The translations under genes were made by a program, and so were the position numbers. The notes below the pieces were generated by a model. The model was given only the letters and a program-made list of their open reading frames with translations, did not search any database and was not told where the DNA came from. From Hofstenia miamia (Eukaryota; Xenacoelomorpha; Acoela), in contig SCFE01000117.1 in the NCBI GenBank assembly GCA_004352715.1, forward strand, positions 400,168 through 464,167: 64,000 bases of DNA, written 5' to 3'. Shown here in pieces: positions 49,501 to 61,774 of the stretch. Position 1 is the first letter of the stretch. Every line of letters begins with the position of its first letter.

Positions 49501-52500
49501 GGTATTTTTCAATTATTTTTGGTGCTGCAGAAAGAGGAATTCATCAATATTGAGACATAATTGTCACTGTTTACTTTAAATCTCAAGGAGAAATGCTACA
49601 ATATTTTTAGCTAGTTAATCTTTTCACTTCTGAAAACACCATTGTGCCCCAAGCCAAAGCCCGGAAGACCAAGGAAGACGTCCAAAACTTCCCAGTCAGC
49701 TCTTGTGTGCCTTTCAAAGCGAAATCCCAGGAAGACTTCAGAGGAATTTCACAAGAAATGGGCTGATGGTCACCTCGTGACAGCAAGAACTGTGCGAAAC
49801 AATCTGAAGAAGTACTCAATTGGGACTTTCGTTCCGCCTAGAAAGTCATTCTTAACCTCAAAGCAAAGATTACGCCGTGTGAGGTGGGCCAATTTAATGA
49901 GAGACAATTCATTTGAAGATTGGTCTAATGTTATATTTTCAGATGAGTCAAGATTTGAGAAAAAATTTTATGCAATTCCCAACAGCTTTATTGAAAGACT
50001 TTTTGTTTCAATCTCTGATCGCCTTGAAGCTGTTATTCGCTCAAAGGGACACCTTACAAAATATTAGAAGAGACAATTTTGTTGCTAAGTGCTTGTATTG
50101 CATCAATTATTAATTTATGTATCTTATTTTGAATTTACTTTTTTTCGGATTTGTTCATTTGTTTTTCAGGTAGCCGAATACATTTTTCCAATACAAGTTT
50201 TCTAATTTTGATTAAAAATTAATAGCCAATTGTTATTCTACATATTATTTTGTATTAAACATACAAATTTTCCTTTCTTAATCAAAGTAACACTTAGTAA
50301 TAATTTTAGGCACACTTTATCCAATGAACGTTCATTATTTATTCAAAATAGAAAGGTGGTCGAATACCTATTTCCAGTACTGTATGTCAAAGCACAAAAT
50401 AAGTAAAAATCAATCTGAGACAATCAATAAGTTTTCAAGGTAAATATAAATACCGTCTGACTTGATTCTGTTATCGCATTTGCTACAGATCGGTGCTTTG
50501 TGCTCGTCGAAGCAGTCTTTACAATAACGTTCGTTGTCCCTATTGATATATTTTTTACCTGCTAGCTCTTCCTTGCAAAAGCAACACACAAAACACGATC
50601 GATGGTAGAGATTGCTTTGAGTATCTTTGACAGCTGAGGTATTTATTACCTAAAATGTTATTTTATTCAAATTTTTAATAGATTTCATTACCAATAAATA
50701 GTCAAACCTTAATACATGTATAGCTTTTGTGCCTCATCTTGTCATATAAAAGGCCTTAACACTAGTAAAACATTGAAAACTTAATAGTGTTTGTACAAGA
50801 AAAAAGTCTGCTCTAAATTTATTTTATCAAAAGATCCTATTCCAATTTACACCATTATTAAAAAAAATTTCAAAAGCTATTATAAATGCTGTATTTGTTT
50901 CTTTTACATTACTTTCCTTCGTATTTTATTACAATACATGTAATATTGATTTGTAATTCATATTTTAATTTTCTTGAGATGTTTCAATCTGAAATCCTAA
51001 ACCTTTCTGGAATCACTGTCTCACCAATTATCAAGTGCTAAGGGCTGGCAGAAATTACCTGGTGAAAGATAATGACTTACTGTTATAATTTTGAGGCAAA
51101 TTCCCAAGAATACCCGATTTCGAGAAAAACAATTCAGGCAAAACATTATTTTTTAAGTTTGCTTTTTTGCATGAGGGCAAGGCCTACGTTCAACACAGCC
51201 TGATGATTTGCAATAGAACTTGCTAAAATAAGGCATCAAGACTCTTCACTCACCGACCATGATTGGTTTAAGAATTAAATGCGAAGAATTAGTAATTTAA
51301 AGCATCTATACATTTATTAAAACATGTTGCTTTAAATCATAGTGTGTACAAATAATATTAAAAAATTAGACCATTCATAGTAAACAAAAACATAAAATCA
51401 ATTATTTGATTGTCGACGGACTACTAATTTATTCCGTATTTGCTTTAAAGCAATTTTGGTAAGAATTCAGAAGTGGAAGAAATTTGTGGTTCCTTATATG
51501 AATATCTGAGCGAAATTTAGCAACAAATTTCTGTCTTTAACCTCATTTATTGCGTCATTATTAATTTTAGTACTGCAAACCTCCAGGCCCTCATTGAAGT
51601 AGGTCTTTAACACGGTCAGCTAATAAGTAGGGGATGTTATAGTAAGTTTTCTTACTTTTCAGCAAATGGAATAAAATTTTCTATACTTCTATAGATATGA
51701 GTTCGTAATCACGTGCACCAAAACTTAAAATAGTAGCTTTCAAGTTCTTAGTGTAATTAAACTCAATATGCCTGTCAAACTGTTAGTGGCCACTCATCGA
51801 ACAAAGAAATGTGTGTAGACGTCTGGCAACTGAACGGGTCAAAACCAGTGTCTCAAACAGTAATTTAATGAGCAATATGGGAGAAACTGAACATCACAAA
51901 CAAGTTGTTAAAGGATTGCCAATGAACTCAAGAATTGTCGAGAAAACTCTAGTCCGAAGCCATAGAGTGGGAGACCAGTAGATTTTTCTACTCAACACAT
52001 ATTGGTGGTGGAAAAACTAATAAATAATCACATGAGAGGGAACCATTCAAAAACGATCGCAGCAGCCAGTGAAGCTTCCCACAACTTATATATTTATCCT
52101 CGAAGTTTTACGTCATGAAGATTAACATCTTATTCCTAAGAAAAACCAAAAAACTTTCTTTGACTACAAAAAATGTAAAGACTTAAAATACTTAAAGCTC
52201 AGAACTGGAATTCAAATTGTCAGATACAAAACATTAATTATAGTAAAACAAAACTATTTTAGCAGTTCTGTCAATTTCTATGTTCTACTGCTCAATTATA
52301 CATTTTCACATAATTTTTAATAGCAGATGCAGAAGATGAAGATGAAATCATTTACCTCTCCGCAAATTTTGCAATCTTTATCTGGATGATCCTTTTTGTA
52401 ACAATCCTGGCATACAAATGTGCCTGACATTCGGGTAAAAGGTTTTTCTCCAATTTGATTGTTTTCTTCTGGACACCTTGAGCAAATGAAGCAGTCATAA

Positions 52501-55500
52501 TGGTAGTATAAATTATCGCCTTGTGTCTTCATCATGCGCGTGCCTACAAATATGTAACTGATCAATCGGACAGAATTTAATAACTTAGGCATTAATTATG
52601 GCCCAATAGTTCTGTTAATGACTTTTCACGAGCAGAGCTGTGAGCGGGACTGATTTTGACGTATGGGCCATCTTATTTTGACATTGACCCAGTCTGTTTG
52701 CTAAAAATTTACCCCAACATATCCCAAACACATCAAAAAATCTTATTACATTTCACGTTTTTAAATTTTCAACAAAACACATTAACACTAGAAGTACCAT
52801 TACTCCTTGAGATTCATTTTACATGTAACATTTCAAATAAAAAATTATGTAAAAGAATGAAAAAAATTTTACTTATGGAAATTTAAATAGATTATCGATA
52901 TTTTTGGAGATGTATATACCTGCTGTTGTTTTTAATGAATGCATACGCAATTAAACAAAATTTTAAGTTCAGTCAATTTTGACACATTTGGTNNNNNNNN
53001 NNNNNNNNNNNNNNNNNNNNNNNNNNNNNNNNNNNNNNNNNNNNNNNNNNNNNNNNNNNNNNNNNNNNNNNNNNNNNNNNNNNNNNNNNNNNNNNNNNNN
53101 NNNNNNNNNNNNNNNNNNNNNNNNNNNNNNNNNNNNNNNNNNNNNNNNNNNNNNNNNNNNNNNNNNNNNNNNNNNNNNNNNNNNNNNNNNNNNNNNNNNN
53201 NNNNNNNNNNNNNNNNNNNNNNNNNNNNNNNNNNNNNNNNNNNNNNNNNNNNNNNNNNNNNNNNNNNNNNNNNNNNNNNNNNNNNNNNNNNNNNNNNNNN
53301 NNNNNNNNNNNNNNNNNNNNNNNNNNNNNNNNNNNNNNNNNNNNNNNNNNNNNNNNNNNNNNNNNNNNNNNNNNNNNNNNNNNNNNNNNNNNNNNNNNNN
53401 NNNNNNNNNNNNNNNNNNNNNNNNNNNNNNNNNNNNNNNNNNNNNNNNNNNNNNNNNNNNNNNNNNNNNNNNNNNNNNNNNNNNNNNNNNNNNNNNNNTA
53501 TATAATATGTATAGTTCACAATGTAAATAGTGTTTTGCGGCTGTAGCTTTTTGTAGCGGTGCATGGCCGCAGCCGTAATGTTAGAAACCGCACACAGCCG
53601 GCAGTGGTTGCAAACCCTGTTGAATTCAATATGCAAGTCAAAAGAAAGTTTAAACTTACAGCCATTATATATCGTGTTTAGAAAATTGAAGTCGTGCTCG
53701 GAGCAACCGTAGAGGTTCAGACCATAGCCGGCCGTTAGCGGCTGCTTACGGCTTGGTGTAGACAAACCGCAGCTGCGGCCAAAACCGCAAAAAACACTAA
53801 ATGTGAACTTCACTTTGCAGCGAAATATGCAAAGTTAATATCGTAAGAGCTGTATTTAATCATGCTAAGCAAATATCATCAAATTATAAATATTTAAAGG
53901 ATGATACTAACAAAATCTTTAACATATTAAGTAAAAATGGTTACCACATAGCATTATTAAGAAGTTTTCCAATGACATGTTTTAAGAAATGGATCCCAAA
54001 TAGCATTATTAAGAAGTTTTCCAATGACATGTTTTAAGAAATGATAAAATCCAAGACCAAAGAAAGAATGTCACCGACAAAACAAAGACTAGTATATATT
54101 TGAAAGTTCCATATTGCAGTAACCAAGTCGTCAAATTAATAAACCGATCATTGTAATAATGAACAGCAAACTAAATCGGACAAAGCTAATACCAATATTT
54201 TCATTACTTTAAACATCAAATATCATTGAAAACAAATATCCAGTTCCTAAAAATTTCATTTCCTCTCTAATATATAAATTTCAATGCGAGTTTGAAAAAC
54301 CATTATATATAGGGGAAGCAAAATATCCTAACAACCACAATAAAGACACAATTAAATGGGCATTTAAAGTTAGGGATATGTTCTGCAAAGACTAAACTAT
54401 CGAACAATCGGTGAAGCTGTTCCTATACATTAAGAAAACAAAGCATGATTCTATTAAATCTGCTTTAGAAAGTGCATGCAATAATAAAGTTATTTTTATC
54501 CTAAAGATTATTTAAAATCAAAACGATTTTAATCTTCCGTCCGTCAAACTAAACATATAATGAAAACTATTTATTTTGCCAAATTCCATAAAATAAATAA
54601 GGTACTACTAATTGTACAAATCATACACATTCGGATTCATCAGCTCAGGACAAGATGCTATGAAGCCGCAAAATTTGCCGCAGAGGCAAAGATATTTCGA
54701 CCTCGCCTGCCGGGAAAAGATAAGCACATTTCAAAACATGAGAGTAATTGTCGGTTTCTGGATTATAGAGTTTACACCAACATCCCTGAGCAATACGCCA
54801 GCAGTTATTTTGACCGCACCACAAACTATTCGTTATAAACAGAGCGTAGATTCTTCTGGTAGTTCCGGATTGTTGATAATAATATACTTGTTGACGAAAA
54901 TTTAGTGGTACCTGCCCCTTTCTTCCAAAAGTAAGTGATGATATTCTCATTGTGAATCATGATTTGATTACTATAATCATCTAGAAAGAATTGCATCCCA
55001 TATGAACATGACGGAAGCACAGCCGTATTTAGGATCTTGTCTGCAGTATTGTAATTAATCAGAAGCATATCAAGCTTAGAAGCTACTATTGCACATTATA
55101 ACATTCTCATATAAAACTTTTATGTGTTCAGTGGAATGACATCCAAGTAGCAGAACTGTTATTTTACCATCTTATATCACCTTCTGATAGATGCCCAAGT
55201 TTTCGGAATTTAACTACTTTTAATTTACCTTCAGTTTATTAGTTGTATAATATGCCTGGACTACTTACAGTGCGCATTGCATTTAGAGATGCTTTCAGAC
55301 CAAATTACTAAATCATCCGCGTAAGCCACACACTTACACCCGGATTGCCCGATAATTCTCGGGAAATCTGCTGTGACCACTATTTAACAGTAGCCGTGAT
55401 ATTTTCTCTTTTTGAAGAACCCATTTAACTTGCTCAACAGAATCTGAAATGTTCTCATCCACACAAATACAAATGAAATTGGACGCAAACATCGACCATA

Positions 55501-58500
55501 GGATGGCAAGAAACTTGGATGACACACCATATTGTCGAAGCTTCTGAAATAGCATACATCTGTCGACAGAGTCGAAAGCTTTTTCATAATCCAAAAAGCA
55601 ACAATAGAGCTGGAACTTGTCAATTCGGCAAACGGTTTTCAGTTTTTCACTAAATATTCCAATAGCTTGTATTGTAGAACTTGATCTTCGAAAACCATAT
55701 TGTTGAATTGGTAAGACATTGTTAATTTCTGACCTTTCATTCAAACTTGCAAATAGAATTCTCTTGAAAATCTTCATTACATTGATAACCAGCGGAATTC
55801 CTCGGTAGCAATCCGGTGAATCTCGATTTCCTTTACCTTTATGTAATGGTATAAGGAATGAGGTCTTCCATTGCACATGTGTTCCCCATTGTCGAAACAA
55901 AAATTGAAAATCATTGGTGATGTCGTCACAACCCACTGCCTTTCTCATAGGGGCTTTCAAAATCGTCAAAGATATTTGATGTTCAGTAATTGGCGGGTCT
56001 AGTATATCATTATTCACTTTTCCAAAAGTTGTGATTTCCACTCAAAAGACTGTCCAAATGGGTGCACCATCAGTTAGCATTAACATGTAAAATCCCTGGG
56101 TTGCGAGATCTAGAGTTTAGAATAGTCCAAAATTCACTTTTACCATCCTCGGCAATGGCAATTAATGAATATTAGCATATTCTCATAGTGCACTTTGATG
56201 AACAACTTATCAACGTGAGGAATATGTTTTCAGAGTGTAATAGCATTCAGAATCAAAAAAACACAATACGGCCTTACTAGTCTAACCTTGCTTTTGCTAC
56301 ATGAAAAGCCTCCACTTCATATGTAATCGAAACACAATAATATAACTCAATTTTAAGATCAAACTGAGACAAAAGTTGTACAAATCTATCCACCCTTATA
56401 TCCTTAATCTTGACACGCTTCTCCATCCTCGTTATCATCATGATGTGAAACGTCAGTTGCACACGTTAATGTTTGGTTTCTACTGTAGGATACACATCGA
56501 ATTGTTCAAAGGACGTGTTAGGCGTTAGTGAGTGCATATGAAACCCAAGCTCAATTGGGCTGGAGCCATTCCGGCATATATACATATCTCTTTTCCGACA
56601 ACTAGTTTTAGCAATTAAATCCTAAACCTATAATGGCATACACAAATTGTATACCACTAGCATTTTCCCGGTAAGCGCAAAACATAAAATCACCTAGTAT
56701 ATACATTTTCTCCTTTATCCGCAAGAAGGCACTAACTTCGTCAATTATTATGCCAAGAATCAATATCATCCATTCCAGGGAAGAAGTATGCACGCAGATA
56801 GTTAAATCACCCACCTCTAATAACAATAAGATATTTGGAAGAATCTAACAATTGAGATTTAAGCTTAGGACCCAGATTAACAGCTATAGCTAGGCCTCAA
56901 ATTGGTCTCTTACGAAGTGTTTTTGCAGCCCTTTGGTCAAAACATTTAAATTTCAAAATTGAGACATCGGAGCAACTCATTGTCTCGGTTAGAACCAATA
57001 AATCATGCTTGGTTACATCATAGTTAGTAATTTTAAGAATACTAATTCCTTCAATATTCCATAATAAGATAGATAAACTACTTTTCATTTTTTTGGATTA
57101 GAGCATTGATTAGTCATCGGATAGGGCTTAGCCACTAACGCGCGTTGTCATTGAGATGAAATTTATGTACAATTGCTCATGTATGGCAACATTCGGATTT
57201 TTCGTTATATATTTAAACTTCTCTTCAAAAACAAGATGAAATGATTTCGAACGGTTTTCAGTTCTTGATACTCAACGTCCATATTTATTTTAGCACCCAT
57301 TGATTTAACGTACTCTTTTAAGTCATCGACAGATTTGGACTTTTCTAGTCCACCAACAAACAAGTGCCTTCTTGGCGGCCTTTTAACAGCTTGAATCTTT
57401 CGAGCTATACTCAATTGAGCCGCCGTTATTACAGTACTCACTATTTGTGATACTCTTCGACGCCAAGACTCATTTTGAGCAACACGACAATCTGCGTCAA
57501 AACTAATACGTTGACGTTTACTTGAGCTGCTTGCCACAGAGTCACAACTTTTGCGGCGAGATCTTTTTTGAGAACTTCCCGAAGTTTTCATTACTTCACT
57601 ATGCCTACTTCGAAGCGAGAACGATTCTTGAATCTTTGTATTGAAAAGCTTAAGCTCCTTCTTCATGTCAGATAACGTTTCTAACACATTCTCAATTTTA
57701 TATAGGCGTCCAAAAACATCTTCCCTCTTCCCATCTTTTTGCATTCACTAAAATTCCCATGCAATTGTGATGTGCATATTTGCTTTTACACATTAAACAT
57801 GACAATAAGTGTGTTGTCAAACTGTCATCGCAGCCTATTCGCAAACACGACAAGTCAATAATATAGTGAATATAAAGTAAACATTTGAAGATATTAAAGC
57901 TCAGTACAATCACAACTGAATGTATATATATATATATATATATATATAAATTTGGAGTTAAACTTCAAAAAATGGATTATCTCAAAAAACATTAGTTCCT
58001 ACGTTTGGCCAAATGTTCCAAAACCGTGTCTAAAAATAAGTTTTGCAAGTAGCATAAAATAAATTAAAAATATTCATACTTTACCATTTGTTATCTTGTG
58101 GCCATAAACTATTTTGGTGATTTTGACTATCAAAATGTGAATGCCACAAAATAATGAATTGGTGTGTGTGTGTGGTCATTTTATTTCCTTAATCATTGTT
58201 TCTTAACATAGCTTGCGCAATTGTGCGTCAATGTCTGGCCAAAGCCCAACTTGTTTATGCATGTTAGTAAATTATAAAGTCATTCATCTGGAATGGAAGA
58301 CGCAGCAAATTGTTAGTATACCGCTGTCTGTAACGTAGAGAGTTAAATTCCCATGTAAAACAGCAAATCCAAATACTTAAATATGAAAAATTTCAATTAC
58401 ATGTAAAACCCCCTCGATGGTAAAGATCTGCATAAATAGTGCTAAAAAAATTCAAAACATGCCAATTAGTGGGACGTGCAGCAAGCACTCTTTTCATCCA

Positions 58501-61500
58501 TAAACGCCAAACACATAATGCATGGGTAGCTGTTAATTTCGTGCACATTCTTCAAACTAACATACCTTCGGGTGCGTCCAATGTGGCTTAAACGTAAACA
58601 CATCATCTTTAAATATCTTATTGAAATGACATTGTAAAAAAGTTATGAAACACTAGAATCAATCAATATGAATTCTAATTTAACTTCATGGCCTCGAATT
58701 TTAAGTGTTGATGATAAAAACAGGAGCAAAGAAGGAGTAAATCAATACATGCGTGATGGAAGAGTCGCACTTTAAAATGTACGTTAATTGTAATAAATGA
58801 GTCAATACAAACATGTTGCAAAAATCCATTTAACGTCAATTTGCAATTTCAAAGCAACGTATAATATATTAAAGGATTTTAAATTGTTACAATTTACAAG
58901 AAAATACGATTTCTGAAAAATGGTTAAAGAGAAATAGATTACACACTACTACGAAGATCAATGTTGGATTGTACTTAACCCTTTCGATCCGACTTTTGCA
59001 CAATTAACTTTCAATCATTTTTTCGGTATCTCCCACTTATTATGACACTCCTTAACTACCATAAGCAAAATTGAAAATTTTTATAATAGGTACATGTGTT
59101 TTTCGACCATGGTACAAATATGTCCCAGCAGTATTATAAACGTTTAAAATGGATTTTAGTATTTGGAAAATGTTCTTGAGACGTATATGTCCCATTAGGA
59201 CCTAAAGGGTTAAGTAGTATGTATATACAGAAGTGAATTCAATATGCTCATGGATATAATGAAAAACTTTCCAATAGTAANGGTACAGAGCCTTTATACG
59301 CGATTTCACTTCAGGTTCACAGTGGAAATACCGTTCGTGAGCTCACTCAGCCTTCTGGTTCACAAGCATTTTCCAATTTTTAAGTTCGACTGTGTCTCTT
59401 TTTGAGTTTAAATTTTATCGAAGACAACGAGTTGTCATGGTTTTACAAAGATTTAATATTTATTGAATATTTCAATTTGTAAGTTGTAAAAATATCATTT
59501 TTTAAATCAATTATTTAAAAATGAAAATAAGAAATTTGTAGGATAAATACTCTTAGAAACGGTTCGTCTTGTTTTTAAGGTATTTATTGTTGATTGAAGA
59601 TCAGGCAGTTGTACTTAAATAGAATGTCATGCTTCAATTTCAATTTATCGCAGGATTGTGTTATCACACACGAACTACTTCACCAGAAAATATATATTTT
59701 TGAATTTTTTTAGAAATTGACCCATTCAAACGTGAAGATACGATTACGCACATTACTTAGAAAAGATTTAATATAAAAAAGATCTTATAGTAGACCTTAA
59801 TAGGACAAATGTGTGTCTTAAATTCTAAAAGAAAAGCATATTCAGGATCATGTCGGGCCTCTTATAAAAAATGTGAAAGCACCATCCATCTGATAAAAAT
59901 TGGTCTATATTTGATATTAAGATGGTTATATTATGCTTTTATACAAACGAATTATTCCCAAATACAATATCTCTTTAACCCTTTCGATCCGACTTTTGCA
60001 CAATTAACTTTCAATCATTTTTTCGGTATCTCCCACTTATTATGACACTCCTTAACTACCATAAGCAAAATTGAAAATTTTTATAATAGGTACATGTGTT
60101 TTTCGACCATGGTACAAATATGTCCCAGCAGTATTATAAACGTTTAAAATGGATTTTAGTATTTGGAAAATGTTCTTGGGACGTATATGTCCCATTAGGA
60201 CCTAAAGGGTTAAGTAGTATGTATATACAGAAGTGAATTCAATATGCTCATGGATATAATGAAAAACTTTCCAATAGTAACAAAAGTTTTTAATTTAAGT
60301 CTTTACATGTAAGCTTATCGAGGCGTGATTATAATAAAAAGAAAATTAGTGAATAAAAACGGAAATGAATTTAGCAATTTAAATTCTAATTACGTTTAAC
60401 ACAACGCCTCTTCATTTGTAAGATCAAAAATTAAGGGTCTCTAATTATCTCTTTTAAATAAAAGATATTACTAAAAACAAATTATGAATAAATATCATTA
60501 ATTAGAAATTTACGGAACATAGAGATGATGAATTTATGTTTAAATGTCATGTGAAACAATCATCTATTAAGACATACTAATTTAAAAAAATCACCAGTTT
60601 CAGAGCTTTTAAAATTTATTTTTGAAGAGATGATATTTTATGACAGTCATAGTTGACTGTGAAAGAAATTTAATTTGAAACTTACTCCTTAAAATAAAAT
60701 TAGAACATTATTCAAAAGTTTTAGCTGAAAAACTATCTTTAAATGTTGCTGTTAAACTACAGATTATGAAAGTGCAAGGAATTTCCTGGACGGCATAGAA
60801 ACTCTATGTTTGCTTATGTATGATGCCTTACTAGCCTAAAATATGTACAGATTTGCTTCTTATACTTGGCCTAACATATCAAAAAAGATGACTCAACGTA
60901 AATAAGAATCCTTTAAAATTGTTGTTTTAAATAATATTGCTTAGTGTTGCACCTTTAATTTAAAATTCGTTTGTTGCTACAGCTGAGGAAACTTGAAGGC
61001 AGCTTTGAAAAATTTAGACTACTTATTTCCACTGCAAACAAATAGCATTCAAGATTTTCACAAAAAGTATTAAACGAGGTCTTCAAAAATGTCTTGAACT
61101 TAGTTTTAAGAAATTATAAATTGAATTAGGGGATTTTAAAGAAATAAAATTACACAAGGATGTCAAACCCTTACACACAATAACATAAAATGAGCAAGCA
61201 TTCCTAAATATTGCTTAAATTTTTCTGTTAGTGAGAAAATGAGCAGCTTCTTCATAGCTATCAAAAATTAAAAACGTTGAACCAATTTGGTAAACAATTT
61301 CTATATAAATGTAGATATAGGTAACAAAAAAGACATTTAGTATGTACAATTTAAAAAAAAGAAATTCGCAATTGCTTAATGAGAATTGAAGTACTTAAAG
61401 AAGTGAAAAATCCAAGTCACTTGGAACTTATACGATTAAAATAATACATTTATACACATTTCATAGACCAAAACTGTACACATATAATAAAAATTGAATT

Positions 61501-61743
61501 GTTGAAATTTAGGTGTAAATTATAATTTAATATTTGTGTATTTTTATTGAGTTTTTTTAACATGAAATATTTGTGACAACAATTTATGCAGTGACCAACA
61601 TATATACTNNNNNNNNNNNNNNNNNNNNNNNNNNNNNNNNNNNNNNNNNNNNNNNNNNNNNNNNNNNNNNNNNNNNNNNNNNNNNNNNNNNNNNNNNNNN
61701 NNNNNNNNNNNNNNNNNNNNNNNNNNNNNNNNNNNNNNNNNNN

Positions 61744-61774
<31 letters not shown>

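Larger units (their letters stand above)
46583..50453 (-). other. FHL gene intron of 3.9 kb
   Basis: Bounded by GTATTT (donor, 50453 side) and TTTTTAG (acceptor). It holds a LINE fragment (47930-48300) and Tc1 copy B (48958-50382), the latter ending only about 70 bases from the upstream exon. Confidence 0.85.

Noticed and set aside
51760-52150. Possible transposase remnant before the FHL exon
   Set aside because: Short protein-like pieces occur in shifting frames, but no catalytic motif or terminal repeats could be found.
52932-53813. A 293-codon minus-strand frame and two plus-strand frames
   Set aside because: More than half of each frame is the N gap; the rest is the hAT MITE.
54560-54950. 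Plus- and minus-strand frames of about 90-100 codons
   Set aside because: They overlap the 3' part of the degenerate LINE and are shadows in other frames.
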